Below, piece by piece: positions 29,414 to 38,126 of a DNA stretch of 64,000 nt (the first letter of the stretch is position 1; every line of letters begins with the position of its first letter). The notes beneath the pieces are model-generated. The model did not search any database. It was not told the DNA's origin and worked only from the letters and a program-made list of their open reading frames with translations. The position numbers and the translations under genes were made by a program. Origin of the DNA: DASSUW01 sp963759375 (lineage in GTDB: Bacteria > Actinomycetota > Thermoleophilia > Solirubrobacterales > Solirubrobacteraceae); NCBI GenBank assembly GCA_963759375.1, contig CAVWYY010000001.1, positions 496,001 to 560,000 of the forward strand. The letters run 5' to 3'.

Positions 29414-30826
29414 ATGCAACGAGTTCGTACGTTCGCGCCCGTGTTGGTGGGCGTGCTGCTGTCCACCGCGGCGCTCTTCAGCCTGCTCCAGCCGGCTGCG
29501 CGAGGCCGTGGCCACGACGACGCGCCGCAGCGGTGGTGGAAGCCGCCGGCCGACGTCCGGTCGATGCTGCGCGACGTCAGCGCCAGGCGCCTCGAGCAGT
29601 ACGACCGCAAGCTGGTCTCGTTCGGGACGCGGCACACGCTGTCGGATCAGACGAGCCCGACGCGTGGGATCGGCGCCGCGCGCGACTGGATCAAGAGCGA
29701 GCTCGACAAGATCGCGGCCACGTCGGGAGGCCGCATGACCACGGCGCTCGACAGCTTCGTCCAGCCGGTGTCCGACCGCGTCCCGCAGCCCACGACGATC
29801 ACCAACGTGTACGCCACGCTGAAGGGCACGGACCCGACGGCGGCCGACCGCGTGTACGTGGTGAGCGGGCACTACGACTCGCGGGTCACCGATCCGCTCA
29901 ACGGGACCGACGACGCGCCGGGCGCCAACGACGACGCGTCCGGGACCTCGGCGGTCATCGAGCTCGCGCGCGTCATGGCGAAGCACCCGCCCGAGGCGAC
30001 CGTCGTGTTCGCCGCGTTCGCCGGTGAAGAGCAGGGGCTCTACGGCTCCGACCACTTCGCGCAGATGGCCAAGGACCAGGGCTGGAACGTCCAGGGCAAC
30101 CTGAACATGGACATCATCGGCAGCCCGAACGGCGGCAACGGCGTGCGCGACCCGCGCACGATCCGGCTCTTCTCCGAGGGCGTGCCGACTGCGGAGACCG
30201 ACGACCAGAAGAGACGCCGGATCGCCAACGGCGGCGAGAACGACGGCGTGTCGCGCCAGCTCGCGCGGTATGTCAAGGAGACCGGCGAGAACAGCGCCAC
30301 GGGCATGAACGTGAAGCTGATCTGGCGGCGCGACCGCTTCCTCCGCGGCGGCGACCAGATCTCGTTCCTGCTGCGCGGCTATCCCGGTGTGCGGTTCACC
30401 GAGCCCAACGAGGATTTCGACCACCAGCACCAGGACGTGCGGGTCGAGAACGGCAAGCAGATCGGCGACCTGATTCAGTTCGTCGACTTCGACTACCTGG
30501 CGCGCGTGACGCGCGTCGTCGGCTCGTCACTCGCCGCGCTGTCGAATTCGCCGCGGGCGCCGCGCAACGCGCGGATCATCACGGCGAACCTGTCCTACGA
30601 CACGCAGCTGCGCTGGGACGCGAACCCGGAGTCCGACATCGCCGACTACGAGATCGTGTGGCGCAACTCGACCAGCCCGCTGTGGCAGCACTCGCGCCGT
30701 GTCGGCAACGTCACCGACGCGACGATCGACAACCTCAGCAAGGACGACAACCAGGTGGGCGTGCGGGCGATCGACCGCGACGGCAATCGCAGCCCGGTCG
30801 CGTTCCCGATCACGGCCCCCGAGTAG
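29414..30826 (+). CDS. Secreted M28 aminopeptidase-like protein with Fn3-like tail
   Basis: 470 residues. ATG 29414 follows GGGGAGG. A signal-anchor (FAPVLVGVLLSTAALFSLL) precedes the M28 core: VVSGHYDSRVTDPLNG, GANDDASGTSAVIELARVM, FAAFAGEEQGLYGSDHFA, NLNMDIIGSPNGG and FTEPNEDFDHQHQD, giving the five zinc ligands and the catalytic Glu. The last 95 residues (LSYDTQLRWDANPESDIADY) look like a fibronectin-III-type domain. It forms a divergent pair with the other M28 gene, suggesting joint use in peptide breakdown. It ends 3 bp from the convergent Lrp gene. Confidence 0.92.
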   Translation: MQRVRTFAPVLVGVLLSTAALFSLLQPAARGRGHDDAPQRWWKPPADVRSMLRDVSARRLEQYDRKLVSFGTRHTLSDQTSPTRGIGAARDWIKSELDKIAATSGGRMTTALDSFVQPVSDRVPQPTTITNVYATLKGTDPTAADRVYVVSGHYDSRVTDPLNGTDDAPGANDDASGTSAVIELARVMAKHPPEATVVFAAFAGEEQGLYGSDHFAQMAKDQGWNVQGNLNMDIIGSPNGGNGVRDPRTIRLFSEGVPTAETDDQKRRRIANGGENDGVSRQLARYVKETGENSATGMNVKLIWRRDRFLRGGDQISFLLRGYPGVRFTEPNEDFDHQHQDVRVENGKQIGDLIQFVDFDYLARVTRVVGSSLAALSNSPRAPRNARIITANLSYDTQLRWDANPESDIADYEIVWRNSTSPLWQHSRRVGNVTDATIDNLSKDDNQVGVRAIDRDGNRSPVAFPITAPE

Positions 30827-30829
30827 CGG

Positions 30830-31282
30830 TCAGGTCGGCAGAGGACCATGGCTCTTCACGATCCGTAGCGCGAAGTTCGACCGCACGTCGCTGACGTTCG
30901 GCAGCCGCAGGAGCGTCTCGAACATCAGGCGCTCGTAGGCGGCGAGGTCGGCCACGACGACCTCGAGCAGGAAGTCGGCCGAGCCGGACACGATGTGGGC
31001 GGACACGACCTCGGGTGCGGCGACCAGCGCCTCGCTGATCGCCGCCGCGCTGCGGTCGGAATGGCCGTCGACCTTGAGCTCGACGAACACGGTGAGACCG
31101 AGGCCGAGCGTCTGGCGGTCGAGCTCGGCCCGGTAGCCGGTGATCACGCCGTCGTGTTCGAGCGCGCGCAGCCGGCGCAGGCACGGCGAGGGGGAGAGGT
31201 GCAGCTTCTCGGCGAGGGCGGCGTTCGAGATCCGCCCGTCGCGCTGGAGGATGGCAAGCATCTGCCGATCGACGGTGTCCAT
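30830..31282 (-). CDS. Lrp/AsnC-family transcriptional regulator
   Basis: 150 residues. An N-terminal winged helix (MDTVDRQMLAILQRDGRISN, ALAEKLHLSPSPCLRRLRAL) is followed by the RAM ligand-binding domain (VFVELKVDGHSDRSA, VSAHIVSGSADFLLEVVV). Such proteins bind amino acids and form octamers. It is divergent from an amino-acid permease gene, with 81 bp between them, and so probably controls that gene and itself. Confidence 0.93.
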   Translation of the reverse strand: MDTVDRQMLAILQRDGRISNAALAEKLHLSPSPCLRRLRALEHDGVITGYRAELDRQTLGLGLTVFVELKVDGHSDRSAAAISEALVAAPEVVSAHIVSGSADFLLEVVVADLAAYERLMFETLLRLPNVSDVRSNFALRIVKSHGPLPT

Positions 31283-31290
31283 TGGCAGAT

Positions 31291-31331
31291 TGTTGCTCAA
31301 CAGGGTGGCCTGCGGGGTGCAAGTGAGCACC
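31291..31331. promoter_or_regulatory. Inverted repeats in the Lrp-permease divergent promoter region
   Basis: TGTTG-CT-CAACA (31291-31302) and GGTGC-AAGTGA-GCACC (31316-31331) are perfect short inverted repeats in the 81-bp gap between the regulator and the permease. This is where an Lrp-type regulator would bind. Binding is inferred from location and symmetry only. Confidence 0.5.
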
Positions 31332-31363
31332 AAATGCCCCGCGTTCCGCGCAACACTGCCTCC

Positions 31364-32629
31364 ATGACCACCCGGACCGGAATCGCGATGTACGTCGGCG
31401 CCGTGCTCGGCCCCGGCGTCCTGCTGCTCCCCGCGCTGGCGGCCGAGGCGGCCGGGCCCGCGTCGGTGATCGCCTGGGTGGCCCTGCTCGCGCTGTCGGT
31501 CCCGCTGGCCACCACGTTCGCCGCGCTCGGCGTGCGCCTCCCCGAGGCCGGCGGCACCGCCGCGTACGCCCGCACGGCGTTCGGCCGCCGCGCCGGCGCC
31601 GTCACCGGCTGGTGGTTCCTGGTCGGCGTGGTGCTCGGCGCGCCCGCCGTCGCCATGATCGGCGGCGCCTATGTCGCGGACCTGCTGGGCACCGGCCAGG
31701 CCGGCGCGGTCGTCGCCGCCGCGGGCATGATGGCCGTGGTCATGGCGTCCAACGCAGCCGGCCTGCACGCCACGGCCCGCCTCCAGCTCGCGCTCGCGGG
31801 CCTGCTCGCCGCCCTCGTCCTCGTCGCCGTTCTCACGGCGCTGCCCGAGAGCCGGGCCGACCACTGGACGCCGTTCGCCCCGCACGGCTGGGCGGCGATC
31901 GGCACCGCCGCCAGCCTGCTGATGCTCTCGTTCATCGGCTGGGAGGCGGTCTCGCATCTGGCCGGCGAGCTGCGCGACCCGGCCCGCCAGCTCCCGCGCG
32001 CGATCTTCGCCGCGCTCGGCATCGTCGTCGTGCTCTACCTGGGCCTGGCGGTCGCCACCGTCGGCGTGCTCGGCACCGCCGCGCCGTCCGACGTCCCGCT
32101 CGCCGACCTGATGGGCGCCGGGCTCGGCGCCCCCGGCCGCAGCATCACCGCGGTGCTCGCCGTGCTGCTCACGATGGGCGCGATGAACGCGTACGTGGCC
32201 GGCGCCGCCAAGCTGGCCGGCGCGCTCGCCGCCGAGGGTTCCGCGCCCGCGGCGTTCGCCGCACCGCGCCGGGCGATCCTGCTGTTCGCCGCGGTCGGCG
32301 GCACGCTGCTGGTGCCGCTCGCGGCCGGGCTGCTCGACGTCGACGCCCTGATCCGCGCGTGCAGCGCCAGCTTCGTCGCGGTCTACGTGCTCGCGACCGC
32401 CGCCGGCGCGCGGCTCCTCGCCGGCGGCGCTCGCGTTGCGGCCGCGATCGCGTTCGCCGCCGTCACCGTCGTGTTCGCCTTCTCCGGGCTGTTCCTGCTC
32501 GTGCCGGCCGTCATCGCCGTGCTCGTCGTCGCCTCGTCTCAGAAGAGGATCTTGAACTGGTCGACGGCGACGATCGCCGTCGTCGTCCCGAGCAGGAGGA
32601 CCGCGAAGGCCAGCACCGCGAGCCGGTGA
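31364..32629 (+). CDS. APC-superfamily amino-acid permease (short form)
   Basis: 421 residues with about 12 helices. The helix-1 region GIAMYVGAVLGPGVLLLPAL matches APC transporters of the YjeH-like type, and LMLSFIGWEAVSHLAGELRD is the conserved helix-6 region. It probably moves an amino acid under control of the divergent Lrp regulator. Natural transporter sequence ends near VAVLVVASSQ at about 32540; the last 30 residues (RILNWSTATIAVVVPSRR and on) run antisense to the end of the next gene, so the stop may have been lost and replaced by a downstream one. Confidence 0.88.
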   Translation: MTTRTGIAMYVGAVLGPGVLLLPALAAEAAGPASVIAWVALLALSVPLATTFAALGVRLPEAGGTAAYARTAFGRRAGAVTGWWFLVGVVLGAPAVAMIGGAYVADLLGTGQAGAVVAAAGMMAVVMASNAAGLHATARLQLALAGLLAALVLVAVLTALPESRADHWTPFAPHGWAAIGTAASLLMLSFIGWEAVSHLAGELRDPARQLPRAIFAALGIVVVLYLGLAVATVGVLGTAAPSDVPLADLMGAGLGAPGRSITAVLAVLLTMGAMNAYVAGAAKLAGALAAEGSAPAAFAAPRRAILLFAAVGGTLLVPLAAGLLDVDALIRACSASFVAVYVLATAAGARLLAGGARVAAAIAFAAVTVVFAFSGLFLLVPAVIAVLVVASSQKRILNWSTATIAVVVPSRRTAKASTASR

Positions 32630-33987
32630 CCGCGCAGGCGGATCGGTCCGGGCAGGTAGCGCCGGTTCGTGAAGAACAGCAGGCAGGTGTAGACGACCAT
32701 GATCGCCCCGCCCAGCACCGTCGAGATCGTCACGAGCACGAGCGGCTGGTCGAACCCGAGCAGCAGGATCGTGCAGCCGAACGCGATCGTCGACCAGACG
32801 ACCGCGAAGTACAGGCGGCTCTCGGTCCAGCGCCCGCCGCGCGTGTAGCCGACGTACAGCACGTCGGCGACGAGCCGGGCCACGTAGTCGACGATGCCCA
32901 GGGCGGCGGCGAACAGGCTCGCCGCGCCGATGGCCAGGAACAGCGTCCCGAACCACGAGCCGACCTGCGCGTCGAGCGCCGAGCTCTCGAGCGCGATGAA
33001 GTCGAACCCGCTCGAGTCCGGCAGGTCGGGGTTCTGGAACACGGTCGAGTAGGCGACCAGCGAGAAGACGATGATCGCGATCGCGCCGACGATCACGAAC
33101 GACACGAACTGCTCGAGGTTCGCCCGCCGCCACCACACGCGCCAGCGGCTCATGTTGGCCTCGTCCACCGGGAAGCTGAAGCGCTCGCTGGTCGGCGCCG
33201 CCTCCTCCTGGCCGGTGATCGGTGACACGATGCGCGGGACGTAGCGGCCCATGCCGAAGCCCTTGTCGCGGATCCAGTTGCTCTGCACGAGGTTGTTCGC
33301 CCCGCCGGCGCCGGACGCCGCGAGCGCGCCGACGAGGATCGCCAGCGGGATCGCGTCCGGGAACGTGCCGACGCTGGTGACGATCTGGGTCGTGTCGCGG
33401 TAGGCGTCGCCGCTGACCGCGGCGAACACGGCGATGACCAGGAACGCCAGGACCGCGGCGATCTTGATGATCTCGAGCTTCTCGACGGTCTGGTAGACCA
33501 CCGGCGAGGCGGTGAGCACCGCGCCGATCACCACGAGCCCGACGATCGCGATCAGGTTGGGGTCGCCGCCGCCGACGGCGAACGTCGTGATCGTGGCCGC
33601 GGCCGTCGCCCAGCCCGGCCACATCGTCGCCAGGAGCGCCCCGATCGCGAGGATCGCGCCCCAGGGCTTCCACAGGCGCTGGAACCCGCCGAGCGCGGTC
33701 TCGCCGGTCGCGAGCGTGTACCGCTCGATCTCCATGTTGATGTAGAACTGGAGCAGGATCCCGACGACCGCCGCCCACAGGAACGCCAGCCCGGCCTGGG
33801 AGGCGATGTACGGGTAGAGGATGTACTCGCCGCTGGCGATCCCGACGCCGATCAGGATCACGCTGGGGCCGACCAGCTTGCGCAGCGGCGGCGCGTCCGG
33901 AAGGTCGCGCTCCTCGGCGGGTGCGCGCGTGAACCGTCCCTTGACCGGCGCCGCAGCGCCCCGTTCGCCGACCTCGCTCACGTGCAT
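32539..33987 (-). CDS. Nramp-fold transporter lacking the metal-binding motifs; candidate organic-acid carrier
   Basis: 482 residues, about 11-12 helices. The fold is recognisable from KLVGPSVILIGVGIASGEYI in helix 1 and GALAASGAGGANNLVQSNWI in helix 6. In metal-transporting Nramps these helices carry DPGN and MPH; here they read ASGE and GANN, so Mn/Fe transport is unlikely. ATG 33987 follows GAGGAGA. It lies 20 bp after the 3-dehydroshikimate dehydratase gene on the same strand, so an aromatic hydroxy-acid such as shikimate or quinate is the best guess for its substrate. That role is inference. Confidence 0.85.
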   Translation of the reverse strand: MHVSEVGERGAAAPVKGRFTRAPAEERDLPDAPPLRKLVGPSVILIGVGIASGEYILYPYIASQAGLAFLWAAVVGILLQFYINMEIERYTLATGETALGGFQRLWKPWGAILAIGALLATMWPGWATAAATITTFAVGGGDPNLIAIVGLVVIGAVLTASPVVYQTVEKLEIIKIAAVLAFLVIAVFAAVSGDAYRDTTQIVTSVGTFPDAIPLAILVGALAASGAGGANNLVQSNWIRDKGFGMGRYVPRIVSPITGQEEAAPTSERFSFPVDEANMSRWRVWWRRANLEQFVSFVIVGAIAIIVFSLVAYSTVFQNPDLPDSSGFDFIALESSALDAQVGSWFGTLFLAIGAASLFAAALGIVDYVARLVADVLYVGYTRGGRWTESRLYFAVVWSTIAFGCTILLLGFDQPLVLVTISTVLGGAIMVVYTCLLFFTNRRYLPGPIRLRGHRLAVLAFAVLLLGTTTAIVAVDQFKILF

Positions 33988-34007
33988 CGTCTCCTCCCTC
34001 GTCGTGC

Positions 34008-35801
34008 CTATCCGACCGGCACGGCCGACGCGCGCTGCGCCGCCATCCGCACCGGTGAGTTGACCGCCCCGTAGCCGTCGTAGCCCCCGCGCCGCTCGAG
34101 CACCTCGAAGAACACCCGGCCGCCCGCGCGCGCCGTGTAGAAGTGGAGGAGCTCGCCGTCGCCCTCGCGGTCGTAGAGCACATCGAGCTCCCGCAGCTCG
34201 GCCAGCAGCGCCGGGTCGAGCTCGAGCCGCGCCGCCAGGTCGTCGTAGTAGTTGCCCGGGATCGCCAGCAGCGGGAGGCCGCGGTCGCGCATCGCGCGCG
34301 CGGCCGCCAGCGCGTCGGCGCAGGCGAAGGCGACGTGCTGCAGCTCGGCGTGACCGTGCAGCGGCGCTGCGAGCGCCGGCACGTTGAGCACCACCCGCAC
34401 GCGCCCGTCCGCGCTCGTTACGGCGCGACTGCGCACGAGGCCGTCGGGTGCGGCGAGCTCCTGGCTCTCGCGCGGCCGCAGATCGAGCACGGCGCGGTGG
34501 AAGAGCGCCGCCTCGTCGAACGCTTCGAAGGGGTGGGCGAGCGTGATGTGGTCGACGCGGTCGATCGGCACGGGCGCGCGCTCCGGCGCACCGGCGCCGA
34601 GTGCGAGGAAGTCGCCGAGCCAGCCGTCGCCACAGAAGAACACCGAGGTGCCGTCCGGCGCGGCCACGGCCGCGAGGTCGGCCTCGCCAGGCTCGCGGCG
34701 GCGCGCGAGCACCGGCGCGAGCAGCGCCTCCGCGCGCTCGGCGGAGCTCGCGGGGTCGTCGCTCGCGACCGCGATAGCCACGACCTCGGGGTCGTCGGCG
34801 CCCGCGCCGTGGTTGAGCACCACCCGGATGTCGCCGTGCTCGAACAGGTGCACGGGCTTGCTGCGATGCGGGCCGACGTGCGTGAACCCCATCGCGCTCA
34901 GCAGCGCCTCGGTGGCCGGGGCGGAGTCGGCGTCGACGCCGAGCTCGACGAACGCGAAGCCGTCGAGCGCGGCCGGCTGCGGCGGCGTCGAGAGGCCCAG
35001 CTCCTCCTCGAGCACCAGCAGCGAGCGCATCGCGTCGACCGCCGTGCGGCCGGGGTCGGCCTGGCGGAAGACGTCGTTGAACACCTCGAGCGAGAGCGGC
35101 CCCGCGTAGCCCGCGTCGAGCACGCGCCGGGTGAAGCCGACGAGGTCGAATCCGCCCTGGCCCGGGAAGTTGCGGTAGTGGCGGCTCCACTGGAGCACGT
35201 CCATCGCCAGTCGCGGCGCGTCGGCGAGCTGCAGGTAGAGGAGCTTGTCGGCCGGGATCCGCGCGATCGCGCCCAGGTCGGTGCCGCGGGAGAGGATGTG
35301 GAACGAGTCCAGGCAGACCCCGAGGCTCGGATGGCCGGCCATCTCCGCGATCCGCCACGCGTGGTCGTACTCGCTCACGTGGCGGCCCCAGGCCAGCGCC
35401 TCGTAGGCGATCTTCAGCCCGTGACCGGCGGCGCGGTCGGCGAGCGCGTGCAGCTGCTCCGCGGCGAGCGCGTCGTCGTCGATCGCGGCGGGGGAGACGT
35501 TCGAGCAGACCAGCATCGCCGGCGCGCCCAGCTCCTCCATCGCGGCGAACTTCGCCTCGGCGCGGCGCAGGTTGCCCGCGAAGACGTCCGCCGGGACGGC
35601 CTCGAGATCGCGGAACGGCTGGTAGAGGTCGATGGTCAGGCCGAGGTCGTCGGCGCGCTGTCGCACCTCGCCCGGTGGATGCGGGGAGGCGATCAGGTCG
35701 TTCTCGAACAGCTCGACGCCGTCGAAGCCGGCGGCGGCCGCGGCGGCGAGCTTCTCCTCGAGCGTGCCGCTCAGGCACACGGTGGCGATCGAGCGGCGCA
35801 T
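34008..35801 (-). CDS. qsuB: 3-dehydroshikimate dehydratase (QsuB/QuiC1-type, fused to a VOC/HPPD-like domain)
   Basis: 597 residues. Converts 3-dehydroshikimate to protocatechuate in quinate/shikimate catabolism. The first 280 residues are an AP-endonuclease-type TIM barrel with the metal ligands in place: Glu134 (AYEALAWGRH), Asp165 and His168 (VCLDSFHILS), Gln191 (LYLQLADAP) and Glu239 (LSLEVFND); this numbering agrees with the family enzyme QuiC1. From about 290 on is a two-part VOC domain like hydroxyphenylpyruvate dioxygenase (VDHITLAHPF, ELQHVAFACADALA, FEVLERRGGYDGYG). Its ATG overlaps the shikimate dehydrogenase stop as TGATG. Confidence 0.95.
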   Translation of the reverse strand: MRRSIATVCLSGTLEEKLAAAAAAGFDGVELFENDLIASPHPPGEVRQRADDLGLTIDLYQPFRDLEAVPADVFAGNLRRAEAKFAAMEELGAPAMLVCSNVSPAAIDDDALAAEQLHALADRAAGHGLKIAYEALAWGRHVSEYDHAWRIAEMAGHPSLGVCLDSFHILSRGTDLGAIARIPADKLLYLQLADAPRLAMDVLQWSRHYRNFPGQGGFDLVGFTRRVLDAGYAGPLSLEVFNDVFRQADPGRTAVDAMRSLLVLEEELGLSTPPQPAALDGFAFVELGVDADSAPATEALLSAMGFTHVGPHRSKPVHLFEHGDIRVVLNHGAGADDPEVVAIAVASDDPASSAERAEALLAPVLARRREPGEADLAAVAAPDGTSVFFCGDGWLGDFLALGAGAPERAPVPIDRVDHITLAHPFEAFDEAALFHRAVLDLRPRESQELAAPDGLVRSRAVTSADGRVRVVLNVPALAAPLHGHAELQHVAFACADALAAARAMRDRGLPLLAIPGNYYDDLAARLELDPALLAELRELDVLYDREGDGELLHFYTARAGGRVFFEVLERRGGYDGYGAVNSPVRMAAQRASAVPVG

Positions 35802-36626
35802 CAGCCGAGCTCGGCGAAGTCGTGCAGCATCCGCTGCCGGTCGGGCTCCAGGCCGGTGAACAGCGCGAACGAGTCGGCGGCCTGGAAGACGGCCATGCCG
35901 CCTCCGTCGAGCGTCCGGCAGCCGCGCTCGCGGGCCTGCCGGAGCAGCTCGGTCTCCAGCGGGCGGTAGACGACGTCGGCGACCCACATCCGCTCGTGGA
36001 GCAGCTCCTCGGGCAGCGGCAGGCCGGGGTGCGCCGCCATGCCGGTGGGCGTGGCGTGGATCAGCCCGTCGGCGTCGGCGAGTGCGTCGAGGTCGCCGGC
36101 CGCGACGCGGTCGTCGTCCAGCCGGCGGGCGAGGGCGCGAGCCTGCGCGGGCTCGACGTCGACGATCGTGAGCTGCCCGGCGCCGAGGCCCAGCACGGCG
36201 TGCGCGACGGCGGCGCCCGCGCCGCCGGCGCCGAGGAGGACGACGCGGTCGAGCGGAACGTCGGCCAGCCCGCGCTCGAAGCTCGCGCGGAAGCCGCTGA
36301 CGTCGGTGTTGTGCCCCGCGGCGTGCCCGTTCTCGAACACGACGGTGTTGACGGCTGCGAGCGCTTCGGCCTCGGGCGAGAGCTCGTCGAGGTGCTCGAC
36401 GACCGCGCGCTTACAGGGGTGGGTGACGTTGAGACCCGTGAAGCCGCGCCGTGTGCGCGTCGGCCAGCAGCTCGCCTGCCGAACGGCCGAGCTCGTCCAC
36501 GTCCAGCAGCCGGTACTCGTAGTCCAGACCCTGGCGGGCGGCCTCGCGCTCGTGCAGCGCCGGGCTCAGCGAGGTGCCGATGCCCGCGCCGATCAGTCCG
36601 ACGATGTGATAGCCGTCCGTCCCCAT
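35801..36626 (-). pseudogene. aroE: Shikimate/quinate dehydrogenase with one +1 frameshift
   Basis: Would oxidise shikimate (or quinate) to the dehydro acid for the next enzyme. The start frame gives GLIGAGIGTSLSPALHEREA, the family opening, and DAHT at 36455. After removing one base near 36444-36452 the frame continues as GFTGLNVTHPCKRAVVEHL, which holds the catalytic lysine, and then VNTVVFENGHAAGHNTDVSG and the dinucleotide loop LLGAGGAGAAVAHAVLG. Read as is, translation stops at 36411. The NTDVSGF form is that of corynebacterial catabolic enzymes, fitting the neighbouring qsuB rather than biosynthesis. The break may be an assembly error. Confidence 0.88.
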
Positions 36627-36645
36627 GCTCCCCCCAGGGATTAAT

Positions 36646-36663
36646 TAACGAACTAGTACGTTA
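36646..36663. promoter_or_regulatory. 18-bp operator-like palindrome between aroE and the TetR gene
   Basis: TAACGAACTAGTACGTTA reads as a palindrome except at positions 6 and 13. It sits in the only AT-rich stretch of the region, 20 bp before the regulator's ATG and between divergent genes, as expected for a TetR-family operator controlling both. Confidence 0.65.
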
Positions 36664-36671
36664 GTTGCCGG

Positions 36672-37307
36672 ATGGCCGACGCCGTAAACCGACAGCGCGA
36701 CGCCGAGCGCACGAAGCGGGAGATCCTCGAGACCGCCACGGGCGAGTTCGCCGAGCGCGGCTACGCGGGCGCGCGCGTGGACGAGATCGCCGCCCGCATG
36801 CGCACCACGAAGCGGATGATCTACTACTACTTCGGCAGCAAGGAGCAGCTGTTCGTCGCGGTGCTCGAGCGCGCGTACTCGGAGATCCGGGAGGCCGAGC
36901 AGTCGGTCGACGTCGAGGGCCTCGACCCGCCCGCCGCGATCCGCCGGATCGCCGAGCTGACGTTCGACCACCACGAGTCGCACCCGGACTTCATCCGCCT
37001 CGTCAGCATCGAGAACATCCACCACGCCGAGCACATGGCCAAGTCCGAGGCGATCGCCCGGCTCGGCTCGCCGGCCACCGATGTGATCGGCCGGATCCTC
37101 GAGCGCGGCCGGGCCGACGGCGCGTTCCGGACCGACGTCGACGCGATCGACCTGCACATGATGATCAGCGCGTTCTGCGTGTTCCGGATCGCCAACCGGC
37201 ACACGTTCGGCACGCTGTTCGGGCGCGACCTCACCGACGCCGCGCTCCGCGACCGTTACCGCACGATGGTCGGCGACATGGTCGTCGAGTACCTCACCGC
37301 CGGGTGA
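36672..37307 (+). CDS. TetR/AcrR-family transcriptional regulator
   Basis: 211 residues. The N-terminal helix-turn-helix is typical: REILETATGEFAERGYAGAR, DEIAARMRTTKRMIYYYFGS and KEQLFVAVLERAY. The ligand domain is helical (DHHESHPDFIRLVSIENIHH, DLHMMISAFCVFRIANRH). It is divergent from the shikimate-catabolism operon and an 18-bp palindrome lies between, so it probably represses that operon until an intermediate such as shikimate or protocatechuate binds. Its stop abuts the convergent SDR gene. Confidence 0.93.
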   Translation: MADAVNRQRDAERTKREILETATGEFAERGYAGARVDEIAARMRTTKRMIYYYFGSKEQLFVAVLERAYSEIREAEQSVDVEGLDPPAAIRRIAELTFDHHESHPDFIRLVSIENIHHAEHMAKSEAIARLGSPATDVIGRILERGRADGAFRTDVDAIDLHMMISAFCVFRIANRHTFGTLFGRDLTDAALRDRYRTMVGDMVVEYLTAG

Positions 37308-38102
37308 TCACGGCAGGATGTGGTCGACGTACCCGCCGTCGACCCTGAGGGCGCCGCCGGTCGTCGCCGAGGCGTGCTCCGAGCTCAGGTAGGCGACCAT
37401 GTTCGCGATCTCCTCGGGGCGGATCAGCCGCTGGAGCAGCGAGGTCGGCCGGTGCTTGCGCATGAACTCGGCCTGTGCCTCGTCCCACGGCAGGTCGTCG
37501 CCGACGAGCTCGCGCACGAACGTCTCGACGCCTTCGGTCTCGGTCGGCCCGGCGATCACCGCGTTGACCGTCACGCCGGTGCCGGCCATCGCCTTGGCCA
37601 GCCCGCGCGAGACGCCCAGCAGCGCAGTCTTCGTCACGCCGTAGTGGACCATCTCCTCGGGGATGACGAACGCGGAGTCGCTGGCCATGAACTGCACGCG
37701 GCCCCAGCCCCGGCCGCGCATGCCCGGCAGGTACTGGCGCGACAGCCGGATGCCGGACATGACGTTGACGTCCCAATAGCGCTGCCACGTCTCGTCGTCG
37801 ATCTCGAGCACGGGCTGCGGTTCGAAGATCCCGAGGTTGTTGATCAGGATGTCGACGGACGGCAGCGCGGCGAACAGCTCCGCGCACCCGTCGGCGGTCG
37901 ACACGTCGGCGGCGACGCCCTCGATCGCCGCGCCTGGCAGCTCGCCGCGCAGCGCCTCGAGGACCGCGGCGACACGGTCGGCGCCGCGGCCGTTGATCGT
38001 CACCGCCGCACCCGCGCCGGCGAGCCGCGCGGCGATCACCCGCCCGATGCCCTGCGTGGAGCCGCTGACGAATGCCGTCCGGCCCGAGAGATCGATCTGC
38101 AT
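37308..38102 (-). CDS. Short-chain dehydrogenase/reductase (SDR)
   Basis: 264 residues. The NAD(P)-binding SGSTQGIGRVIAARLAG opens the protein, NNLG replaces the usual NNAG, and the catalytic Ser-Tyr-Lys are in FMASDSAFVIPEE and VHYGVTKTALLGVSRGLAKA. The end is classical (GGALRVDGGYVDHIL). The substrate is not known; adjacency to the shikimate genes may be chance. ATG 38102 follows no obvious ribosome site. Confidence 0.93.
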   Translation of the reverse strand: MQIDLSGRTAFVSGSTQGIGRVIAARLAGAGAAVTINGRGADRVAAVLEALRGELPGAAIEGVAADVSTADGCAELFAALPSVDILINNLGIFEPQPVLEIDDETWQRYWDVNVMSGIRLSRQYLPGMRGRGWGRVQFMASDSAFVIPEEMVHYGVTKTALLGVSRGLAKAMAGTGVTVNAVIAGPTETEGVETFVRELVGDDLPWDEAQAEFMRKHRPTSLLQRLIRPEEIANMVAYLSSEHASATTGGALRVDGGYVDHILP

Positions 38103-38126
38103 GACCTCACGTGTACCGTACGGCCG

